Assembly: GCA_017546585.1 (NCBI GenBank)
Contig: JAFYWC010000021.1
Span: 60,945-124,944 of the forward strand
Source: Bacteroidales bacterium
GTDB lineage: Bacteria; Bacteroidota; Bacteroidia; Bacteroidales; UBA932
Length of the DNA stretch: 64,000 bases
Direction: 5' to 3'
Shown piece after piece: positions 1-7,508 of this stretch. Numbering within the stretch: position 1 is the first letter of the stretch; each line of letters opens with the position of its first letter. Made by a program: the position numbers and the translations under genes. Below the pieces are notes generated by a model. The model was not told the origin of the DNA. It worked only from the letters and a program-made list of their open reading frames with translations, and did not search any database.

Positions 1-2
1 AG

Positions 3-755
3 GTCGAGTCAAAATATAAGAGACACGTGTTCGTGGCTGAGTTTACAGGCGCATCGTGCTCGTGGTGTCCGAAAGGATACGACAATATGATGGGACAGCT
101 TTCTAAACCTTGGGCGTCCGACCTCAAGTCTAGAATACATATCGCTGCCTTTCATTCTGAGGAAATGGGTACAGATACTCTTGCCATCCCTGCTACAATG
201 CACGTGAAGGATCTTTTCGGAGGTCTTGATCTTCCTTCGTATGCGGTTGATCTTCGTGATGCCGGCGGACTGACAAGTGATGGCGTCGCAGAGTTCGGAA
301 CATCTGTGAAGGCTTCGTTCAACGAGTATACTCCGCATTGCGGTGTCGCAGTGTCGTCTGCGCTCGCTTCGGATGGTAAGACTGCCGAAATCAAGGTCAA
401 AGTGGCGTCAGAACTCACTGCCGAGTATAGAGTGGTGGTGCTGGTGCTTCAGGACGGTATCGTAGGCTATCAGAAGCACGGAGACTACGGTGAACTTAAT
501 GACTATATTCACAAGCACGTCGTTCGTCAGGTAGTCACTTCTTATGTCGGCACTTTCACAGGTGAGAAACTTACTTCTGACGGTAGAATTTCAGCCGGTC
601 AGGAAGCGGAGAAGACCTGGACAGTCGATGTAGACGGCAGATGGGTGCTTGCGAATACAAAGATCTACGCTCTTGCGTTGGATTCGAACGGCTATGTAAA
701 CAATATGAATGTCTGCGCGATCGAAGGCGGAGATTCGGGATATGATATAAAATAA
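3..755 (+). CDS. Omp28-like thioredoxin-fold surface protein, 5' end outside window
   Basis: The reading frame is open from the first bases of the window, so the start and any signal peptide lie upstream; 250 residues are visible. Near the visible start is a TGASCSWCPKG segment, a CxxC motif at the position where Omp28-related proteins of Bacteroidetes carry their thioredoxin-like redox motif. The rest alternates beta strands and helices and ends in a strand-rich domain. It resembles the gene at 6393-7502, both around the CxxC and in the C-terminal stretch before a Y-D-[IY]-K ending. The next lipoprotein gene starts 12 bases later, suggesting one transcript. Family membership is inferred from motif and layout; substrate unknown. 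Confidence 0.7.
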   Translation, partial: VESKYKRHVFVAEFTGASCSWCPKGYDNMMGQLSKPWASDLKSRIHIAAFHSEEMGTDTLAIPATMHVKDLFGGLDLPSYAVDLRDAGGLTSDGVAEFGTSVKASFNEYTPHCGVAVSSALASDGKTAEIKVKVASELTAEYRVVVLVLQDGIVGYQKHGDYGELNDYIHKHVVRQVVTSYVGTFTGEKLTSDGRISAGQEAEKTWTVDVDGRWVLANTKIYALALDSNGYVNNMNVCAIEGGDSGYDIK

Positions 756-767
756 TATTCAGATACT

Positions 768-3059
768 ATGAAAAAGACTTTTAATCTTTTGTTGGCAGGT
801 CTTTGCGTATTCTTCCTTGCTTCTTGCGAGGAGCCGAAGCCTGTGGAGCCAAATGATGATCCGACTACCGAAAATCCAGGTGGTGAGGACAACAAAGATG
901 AAAACGGCAACGAGAACAACGGCGACAGCGGTAACACCGGTGACAAGCCACAGCAGTTCGAGTTTCCTTATTTTGCCGAGTATCCTATCGAGTGCGGCAA
1001 CCTTATCGCTGAAGGTTCAGAGGTAGGTGTCACAATCGAAGTAACTAAGGTGGAAGACAAGAACTTTGTGTTCGAGCTTCGTCCAGGTCCTATGGTACAG
1101 TCTTTCAAACTGGACGTGTATCCGTTGTCTCAGATGTATAATAACCTCTTGAACGACAAGACATTCGGCTATCTTACAACTGCAGAGTCCTGGGCAGTCA
1201 ATGAGCGTATCCGTTCATACCTCTTCAACGAGAGCGGCAGCGGCGGATATGCATTCTCCATCAACGATTTTGACGATCCGGATGACTTCCTTCAGATCGA
1301 GTTCGATTGGATGAATACCTCGTATGCGGCAGCGTCTGCCATCGCTATCCCAGATTGCGATTACCTTATCGCAGTTGTTGCAAGTGTGGATACTGAGATC
1401 AGCAGCGTAAACCAGGAGGATCTTACTCTCTGCTACGTACACACAACTTCACAGCCGCTCATCGGCGATCCTCAGTGCGAGATCGAGGTGAATACAGGCT
1501 ATAGAGCGTTCGGCGTTCAGCATCACCTTAATGCAGATGCGGCAGCCGTATATTTCTTCGGCTACCTTACATCGGAGATCGATGCTTACATCGATGCTTT
1601 CGGCGACACATTGTTCCGCGACTTTATGCGTACAAGAGTTACATCGCCGTCATACCCTAACGATCCTAACAATCCTGAGAGCCTCTACTATTCTGTAAAC
1701 TATGGCGAGGCAGCTGATGCAAGCATTCTCAGCACTACCTGTGCAGTTGCTGTAGACGCCAACCTTACTCCACAGGAGGGCTACAGCCGTCGTGACTTCC
1801 ATCTCAAGGATATGCCGGAGGAGCAGCCTGTGGCAAAGACAGGTTTCAGAATTCCTGAGGACAGAATCGGTGCACACTACGCCGAGTTCTATATCGACTT
1901 CGACAAGGAGGCAAAGACAGTATACTATCTCTTCTACAACCAGGAGCAGGTGGCAGCATACAATGCTATGAGCGACAAGGAGAAGAGACAGCTTATGAGA
2001 GACATCGCAAACACTGACGGCTACGGCTGCAACAACCCTAACTTCCTTTGGGATGCTGATAATGAGGTTGCAGTGGGCAAGTCTGGCTCAGTATACTTTG
2101 AGGGTGTGCTCGAGTGCCTTGGATTCCAGCCTGGCGAGACTTACCAGGTGATCTATACTTCAAGAAACGGTTTCGGAACACTCAGCGCGCTTGAGCTTTC
2201 TGATCCTTTCACAATGGATGAACTCAACCTTACATCTCCTGCAGACTGCAAGGTAGACCTCAAGTTCACTCTTGACAATGCTACAAGAACATCGTTCCGT
2301 TCGAACATAGAGTTCGATCCTTCTACTGTATCTGTGATCCGTCTCCAGTATATGACTCCTGATTTCAATCCTGGATTCTGGACAGATGCTTCTTGGGATC
2401 AGTGGATCGACTTCATCTACAATTCTCAGAAATACTGGGATGAGGAGAAGGACTATGCTCCAGTAATCAACGTATGGCCTACTGTATCTACAGGTATCGA
2501 CCGTTTCACCTGGACAGGTATGACACCGGAGACAGAGTACACAATCTATCTCTGTGCTGAGGACTTCGACGGTAACGTCAGCCAGATGTACTTCTCTACA
2601 ATCAAGACTTCCGACATCCAGGTGGGAGCAGACCCTACAGTGAAGATGGAGTTGAAGAAGGCTACAAGAGAACCGTACGACTGGACAGTGACTTATACTA
2701 TCGACCACGATGTAGAGTACTATCTCTACTGCCTTACAAAGGGTACTGAGGACCTTTCAAGCAAGATCCCTGGTCTCAACAAGGCAGCTCTCAACGATAT
2801 CAAGAATTCAGGCATCAGCTATGAGACCTGGAGAGACGGTATCTACGAGTGGGTAGCAGACGGATTTGAGAACAACGGCGGAGGTATGCGTACCGAGGGC
2901 AATACATCCCAGGATTGGCAGGGCAACGACACTGTCATCGCTGCTTGTATCGCAGTCGGACGTGATGCTTCGGGAGATCCTGTCTATAAGCTTTACCACC
3001 TCATCTGCAAGGATGGCAAGGCTCAGACATTGGAAGAGATCTTCGGAATCGCTGAATAG
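768..3059 (+). CDS. Large surface lipoprotein with fibronectin-like repeats
   Basis: 763 residues. It begins with a lipoprotein signal peptide whose lipobox is FLASC, with Cys20 predicted to be lipidated. Residues 21-62 are an Asp/Glu/Asn/Gly/Pro-rich linker with acidic residues right after the Cys, as in surface-exported Bacteroidetes lipoproteins. The remainder is strand-rich, with fibronectin-III-like pieces such as TPETEYTIYLCAEDFDGN near residue 590. No catalytic motif is visible. It lies 12 bases after the Omp28-like gene and parallels the pair at 6393-9848, so it is probably a partner surface protein. Function is not recognised. Confidence 0.75.
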   Translation: MKKTFNLLLAGLCVFFLASCEEPKPVEPNDDPTTENPGGEDNKDENGNENNGDSGNTGDKPQQFEFPYFAEYPIECGNLIAEGSEVGVTIEVTKVEDKNFVFELRPGPMVQSFKLDVYPLSQMYNNLLNDKTFGYLTTAESWAVNERIRSYLFNESGSGGYAFSINDFDDPDDFLQIEFDWMNTSYAAASAIAIPDCDYLIAVVASVDTEISSVNQEDLTLCYVHTTSQPLIGDPQCEIEVNTGYRAFGVQHHLNADAAAVYFFGYLTSEIDAYIDAFGDTLFRDFMRTRVTSPSYPNDPNNPESLYYSVNYGEAADASILSTTCAVAVDANLTPQEGYSRRDFHLKDMPEEQPVAKTGFRIPEDRIGAHYAEFYIDFDKEAKTVYYLFYNQEQVAAYNAMSDKEKRQLMRDIANTDGYGCNNPNFLWDADNEVAVGKSGSVYFEGVLECLGFQPGETYQVIYTSRNGFGTLSALELSDPFTMDELNLTSPADCKVDLKFTLDNATRTSFRSNIEFDPSTVSVIRLQYMTPDFNPGFWTDASWDQWIDFIYNSQKYWDEEKDYAPVINVWPTVSTGIDRFTWTGMTPETEYTIYLCAEDFDGNVSQMYFSTIKTSDIQVGADPTVKMELKKATREPYDWTVTYTIDHDVEYYLYCLTKGTEDLSSKIPGLNKAALNDIKNSGISYETWRDGIYEWVADGFENNGGGMRTEGNTSQDWQGNDTVIAACIAVGRDASGDPVYKLYHLICKDGKAQTLEEIFGIAE

Positions 3060-3091
3060 AATACCGAATAATTCAATAACACATAACTACA

Positions 3092-3122
3092 TTTATTAAT
3101 TATTAACTAATCCCTAATTATT
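3092..3122 (+). promoter_or_regulatory. AT-rich leader shared with the gene at 56673
   Basis: The 31 bases before the start codon (TTTATTAAT...AACTAATC...) closely match the 30 bases before the lipoprotein gene at 56673, and partly the leader of the gene at 21273 (common core AATAACTAA). No Shine-Dalgarno is present. It could be a translation-enhancing A/U-rich leader for abundant surface lipoproteins; role inferred. Confidence 0.4.
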
Positions 3123-6100
3123 ATGAAAAAGACATTTTTAGCAAGCCTTAGGGCTTTCTGCGTAGGTGCGATAGCACTTTTCGCAGCAGTGTCTTGTTAT
3201 GATGATTCTATGATCAATCAGGAACTGAATGATCTCAAGGATCGCGTGACAAAAGTTGAGACTTTGTTTGCAAAGCTTGACGAACTTACAAAGCGTGTGG
3301 ATGCTCTCTACACTCTCGAGTTCAGGGAGGCTGACACAAAGGAGTTGCAGTACTCTTTCGATGGCGGTCAGAATTGGAACCACACTGGTATCTTCCTCGC
3401 AAAGGAGACTGAGTGCCAGTATGTTCCTTGCGACCACGAGTGCCCTCCTTGTCAGTATGTACCTTGCGACCACGAGTGTCCTGAGGTTTCTCTCGTTGAC
3501 AACGGTGACACCGTAACCATCAAGGTTGGTGACGCTGAGTTCACTTTCGAGAAGCCACAGGAGGTTGTGTTCGAGATCCGCGCAGGAAAGGTTTACTTCG
3601 AGTCAGAGGGAACAGCTACTGTAGCTATCAAGTCTGCAGGTATCGATGACATCACTGTCATCTCTTACCCTAAGGGTTGGTATGCTGAGATCAATGCCGA
3701 GGGTAAGGTTGAGGTTACAGCTCCTAACTACGAGGAGACTCAGCCAGAGCTCGACTATGAGACTTGGACTGAGATCCCTGCCAAGTACGCTGCTTCTGGT
3801 TACGTGAAGGTACACGCTTGCTCAACTGAGGGTAAGTGTATGGTAGGTAAGCTTCCTGTAGAGGTTGTTGACCAGGCTCTTTCTGTGAAGGCTTACGGCG
3901 GAAACGCTTACTTCACTGTAGCTACAACTTACGCTTGGGGTCCTACTTACTTCTATGGTGTTGCTACCAAGGAGACTCTCGAGGCTGAGACTGCTGCTCT
4001 CCTCAAGTCTATGACTGATGGCGGCTGGGATCACTACGATGTATACTACAACACAGACGCTACTGAGCTCGTTGTTTCAATCGAGGAGCTTCTCGGCGAG
4101 GAGCCACAGCTCGGTTCAGAGTACGTGGTTTGGGCTGTTGTAGAGGATTACAGCAAGGCATCATATTCTACTGAGGACCTCGTTCTCGCATACTACTCTC
4201 CACTTCAGGCAACAATCACTGAGGTTGAGACTGAGAAGACAGCTTACAACGTGACTGTAAACGTTGAGGTTGAGGGTGCTGAGGGTTATGTTGCAGTTGC
4301 AATGCCTGAAATGTACTGCGACGATCCTGAGTACACTGCTGAGCAGATGGCTTACGCTCTTGCTGAGGGTCAGTACTATGGTAAGTTCTATACTGAGAAC
4401 TACAGCGGTTCAGCTCTCGACATCGCAGCTGGTACTACATACTCGATGACTGGTCTTTACTCACCAGCTTCTGACGTATACGTATTCGTTCTTCCTATCG
4501 ATGGCCGCCCAGTTGAGGATTACTCGGCAGCTGACGTGGTAATGGGTCAGTTCACTACTGCAGAACTTACTGCAGGCGGTTCTGTTGACCTTACAGTTGA
4601 GCAGGTTACATCTTACTGGGGTGAGGTTTATGACTATGACATCTGGGACTATGTTCCAGCTTTGATCGAACTCGATCCTTATACTCAGCTTGGTGTGAAG
4701 GTTGAGCTTTCAAGCAACAATACTTGGTCAGCTCTCTACTTTGACTGGTTGGATGAGGCAGTTTACAATGACTATGCAGGTTACGATGAGGATCTCGTTG
4801 ATTACCTCCTCGAGAACACTTATGGTAACCTCCCTGGCGACGTTGAGTCTTGGCCATTGTACCTCACTGAGAAGGTTGCTCCTAACACTACTAAGCACTT
4901 CGTGGCATTCGTAGTTGACGCTACAGGTAAGTATGGTAAGGTAGCTCACGTTGAGCTTACTTCAGAGGAACTCGTAAAGGCTGACTTCACTTGGGCTGAG
5001 CCTATCAAGACTAACGTTAAGGACGAGGTCCTCAAGAACACTCAGACTCTCGAGTTCACTCCTGCATTCGAGGAGGGTACAGAGCCAGCTTCTTACAAGT
5101 ACGTTCTTGCTCAGACTAAGTACTACAACCAGTACGAGGGTATGGACGACGCACAGATGGCAGAGGAGCTTTACTTCTCTACTTCATCTTCAGTGAAGAC
5201 TGTGACTGCTGAGGAGCTTGTAAACGGCGTTCTCTATGTTGACGGTCACTCATATGGCTATCCATACTACTTCGCTATCGTTCCTATCGATGCAGAGGGA
5301 AGACCTGGTGCTTCTGCTTACATTATGGAGTACGAGACTGTATTCGCAATCGACAATGTAACTACAGAGGGTGCTGCTTACGATGCAACAGAGCCAGCTG
5401 TTAAGGTTCTCCTTCCAGAGGAGTGGGAGTGCTATCCAGATGGTGACTGGGGAGAAGCAGCTTACTACGGCTACGAGTTCCAGGATTACTATTCTAAGTA
5501 CAACTTCTACTATGAGATCGCTTACACTGTGGCTCCAGTAGAGGGTACAGAGGTTTGCTCAGTTCTCGTTGACACAGACTCTTACACTCTCGGCGCTGAC
5601 GCAGCTACTAAGGCTGGCCAGGTTTGGGGTGGTACACTCGGTTCTTGGAATACCAACACAACAACTGAGTACTATGAGTCAAGCTACAGATACTTCAACA
5701 ACTATGAGGATGAGCCAGCTCCAGCACTCGTTCTTTGCGTAAGCTGGAAGGATGCTGAGGGTAACCTCTACTACAAGGAGTACGACCTCCAGGATGATAT
5801 GCAGTACTATGCAGACCTTATGAAGGAGTACATCGCTGGTACAAAGGAGATTCCTGCAAAGCCAGAGGGTGCAGCTCTTTCAGTTGAGGGTAAGCAGTAT
5901 GCATTCGAGTGGGAGATGATGGGAATTCCTGTACGTCTTGATGTTGGTGTGAGCATCCCTGGCTACTGTATGATCGGCTATGATATGGAGCTTATGTATG
6001 GTCCTGAGGCTGCCGGTATGTGGATGGCTTACCTTGAGGGTTACTATGAGATCGAGGAGACTTCAGAGACTTCAGGTAAGATCTGGCTTATGGGTGCAGA

Positions 6101-6260
6101 TCCTATTACAGGCGAGCTCGCTCGTAATATGAGCATTGACTATTCAGGTCTTACTGAGGACGAGGTTACTCTCGATTGCGAGACATTCGGTCTCCTTGGC
6201 ACTAGAGCACTCTATTGCCCAGATACAGTAACAATGATGTCACAGGGCATCGCAATGTAA
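3123..6260 (+). CDS. Giant stalked lipoprotein with twin Cys/His repeat
   Basis: 1045 residues. The lipoprotein signal ends in AAVSC (Cys25). Residues 30-65 form a heptad-like coiled coil (QELNDLKDRVTKVETLF), as in the DUF4988/PL29-N-type stalk domain. Next comes a YSFDGGQNW segment, then two back-to-back 12-residue units beginning CQYVPCDHECP (residues 98-121). The remainder is strand-rich, acidic and aromatic (many Tyr, Asp, Glu). Codon choice is strongly restricted (CTC/CTT Leu, GAG Glu, few rare codons), which suggests high expression. It is followed by a strong terminator. It shares architecture with the genes at 21273 and 56673. No enzymatic motif; a surface structural or binding role is inferred. 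Confidence 0.75.
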   Translation: MKKTFLASLRAFCVGAIALFAAVSCYDDSMINQELNDLKDRVTKVETLFAKLDELTKRVDALYTLEFREADTKELQYSFDGGQNWNHTGIFLAKETECQYVPCDHECPPCQYVPCDHECPEVSLVDNGDTVTIKVGDAEFTFEKPQEVVFEIRAGKVYFESEGTATVAIKSAGIDDITVISYPKGWYAEINAEGKVEVTAPNYEETQPELDYETWTEIPAKYAASGYVKVHACSTEGKCMVGKLPVEVVDQALSVKAYGGNAYFTVATTYAWGPTYFYGVATKETLEAETAALLKSMTDGGWDHYDVYYNTDATELVVSIEELLGEEPQLGSEYVVWAVVEDYSKASYSTEDLVLAYYSPLQATITEVETEKTAYNVTVNVEVEGAEGYVAVAMPEMYCDDPEYTAEQMAYALAEGQYYGKFYTENYSGSALDIAAGTTYSMTGLYSPASDVYVFVLPIDGRPVEDYSAADVVMGQFTTAELTAGGSVDLTVEQVTSYWGEVYDYDIWDYVPALIELDPYTQLGVKVELSSNNTWSALYFDWLDEAVYNDYAGYDEDLVDYLLENTYGNLPGDVESWPLYLTEKVAPNTTKHFVAFVVDATGKYGKVAHVELTSEELVKADFTWAEPIKTNVKDEVLKNTQTLEFTPAFEEGTEPASYKYVLAQTKYYNQYEGMDDAQMAEELYFSTSSSVKTVTAEELVNGVLYVDGHSYGYPYYFAIVPIDAEGRPGASAYIMEYETVFAIDNVTTEGAAYDATEPAVKVLLPEEWECYPDGDWGEAAYYGYEFQDYYSKYNFYYEIAYTVAPVEGTEVCSVLVDTDSYTLGADAATKAGQVWGGTLGSWNTNTTTEYYESSYRYFNNYEDEPAPALVLCVSWKDAEGNLYYKEYDLQDDMQYYADLMKEYIAGTKEIPAKPEGAALSVEGKQYAFEWEMMGIPVRLDVGVSIPGYCMIGYDMELMYGPEAAGMWMAYLEGYYEIEETSETSGKIWLMGADPITGELARNMSIDYSGLTEDEVTLDCETFGLLGTRALYCPDTVTMMSQGIAM
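3414..3485 (+). repeat. Tandem 36-base coding repeat (2 copies)
   Basis: Two consecutive 36-base units (3414-3449, 3450-3485) encode nearly identical peptides beginning CQYVPCDHECP, differing only at the last residue (P or E). Each gives a C-x4-C-x-H-x-C spacing. The two DNA copies differ at several third positions, so the duplication is not brand new. Confidence 0.85.
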
Positions 6261-6286
6261 TCTGAACTCTAACAGATTCAATATAC

Positions 6287-6318
6287 AGGTCTGGCGGAAA
6301 CGCCAGACCTTTTTTGTT
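6287..6318 (+). terminator. Rho-independent terminator
   Basis: Perfect 10-bp stem AGGTCTGGCG / CGCCAGACCT with a GAAA tetraloop, followed directly by TTTTTGTT. It sits 27 bases after the stop of the giant lipoprotein and ends the first transcription unit. Confidence 0.92.
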
Positions 6319-6339
6319 GTTATTGGCTGAATTTTAGGT

Positions 6340-6347
6340 TAACTTTG
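6340..6347 (+). promoter_or_regulatory. Putative -7 box TAACTTTG
   Basis: Matches the Bacteroidetes TAnnTTTG box. It lies just after the terminator and about 45 bases before the ATG at 6393, so it could start the SusC/SusD transcript. A TTG lies upstream at 6323, but its spacing (14 bases) is shorter than usual. Confidence 0.5.
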
Positions 6348-6392
6348 CAAGTTTACCATTATATGGTAAATGCGACCCAAAGATTACAGAAA

Positions 6393-7502
6393 ATGAGACA
6401 TTACACGAACTTGATTTTATGCCTTGCCGCTGCCTTCGCCCTTTATGGATGCAGCAGTGTGGAGGATGTTCACTCGGTGATTCCCGGCCCAATCGTACTG
6501 ACAGCAGATGCTGAGCAGGTGCGCTGCGACGGGGTGGATGCAGTAGGGTTTACTGTGACAGTGACAGATGAAGAAGGAAAACAGCAGGATGTGACGAAAT
6601 ATGCCGAAATCTATGAGGCAAAGTCAAAGGCTGCGGTCGAGAACGGTATTTTTATGACCAAGGCAGAAGGCGAATTCGTCTTCTATGCAGTATATGGCCT
6701 GAGCCTCTCGAATGAGGTGGCGGTAAGAGCAGTGAACGACATTCCGGAACTCCCTGCGGATCCGCAGGAGGACAATACGTCTTTCAGACATAGGATGCTT
6801 CTCGTGCAGCATACAGGTGCGACTTGTTCTAACTGCCCGAGGATGATGCAGAGCCTCAAGACCCTTTCAGCTGATGAGTCATATAACGGTCTGTATCATC
6901 ACGTGGCATCTCATTCTTACAATGGAGGACTTGAGGATGCAGCATACTCTGAAGCTGCCCGCAACCTTTCGATGGTATATAATACCTCGAACAACTATCC
7001 GATGCTGACATTCAACCTTACATCAACAGCGACGGGAACCGACCTTTCCGAGATCAGAGCACAGATAGACCAGCTTAAGAAGGACAAGGCTGACGTGGGT
7101 ATCTCCGCTTCTGCAAAACTTTCAGGTGACGACATCCTCGTGAATATCGAGGTCAAGTCTGCAGTGGAGAACGATTACCGTGTGGCTGCCTGGATTCTTG
7201 AGGACGATATCTATTCTATCCAGTCAGGTATGTCAGAGTCTTGGCATAATATCCACGACAACGCTCTCCGATATATGGCGGGTGCTTCGTCTCAGTTCTC
7301 GTTCGCAGGTGAGAAGGTCGGCCGTCTCGCTCAGGGAGAGAAGGCTCAGAAGATGTACGTCATTCCTGTAGAGGACAATTGGGTGGCGGACAACTGTGAG
7401 GTGCTCATACTTGTCACAGCCGCTGACGCAAACGGCAACTATGATATCGCCAACTGCGCTCTCTGCCAGATCGGCGAAACTGTGTCATACGATTATAAAT
7501 AG
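6393..7502 (+). CDS. Omp28-like lipoprotein with CxxC thioredoxin-like domain
   Basis: I chose the ATG at 6393 over an upstream in-frame TTG at 6345 because the -7 box overlaps the latter and a clean lipoprotein signal follows (FALYGC, Cys20). 369 residues. An Ig-like domain (about residues 28-115) is followed by a thioredoxin-like region with GATCSNCPRMM (Cys145/Cys148), typical of Omp28-related outer-membrane proteins. Those proteins are poorly characterised. It is the first gene of the SusC/SusD run, with the next gene a few bases downstream. It is paralogous to the partial gene at the window start. Confidence 0.75.
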   Translation: MRHYTNLILCLAAAFALYGCSSVEDVHSVIPGPIVLTADAEQVRCDGVDAVGFTVTVTDEEGKQQDVTKYAEIYEAKSKAAVENGIFMTKAEGEFVFYAVYGLSLSNEVAVRAVNDIPELPADPQEDNTSFRHRMLLVQHTGATCSNCPRMMQSLKTLSADESYNGLYHHVASHSYNGGLEDAAYSEAARNLSMVYNTSNNYPMLTFNLTSTATGTDLSEIRAQIDQLKKDKADVGISASAKLSGDDILVNIEVKSAVENDYRVAAWILEDDIYSIQSGMSESWHNIHDNALRYMAGASSQFSFAGEKVGRLAQGEKAQKMYVIPVEDNWVADNCEVLILVTAADANGNYDIANCALCQIGETVSYDYK

Positions 7503-7508
7503 ACGGTG

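Noticed and set aside
6345-6392. Upstream TTG start for the Omp28-like gene.
   Set aside because: It lies on the -7 box and adds residues that mask a clean lipoprotein signal beginning at 6393.
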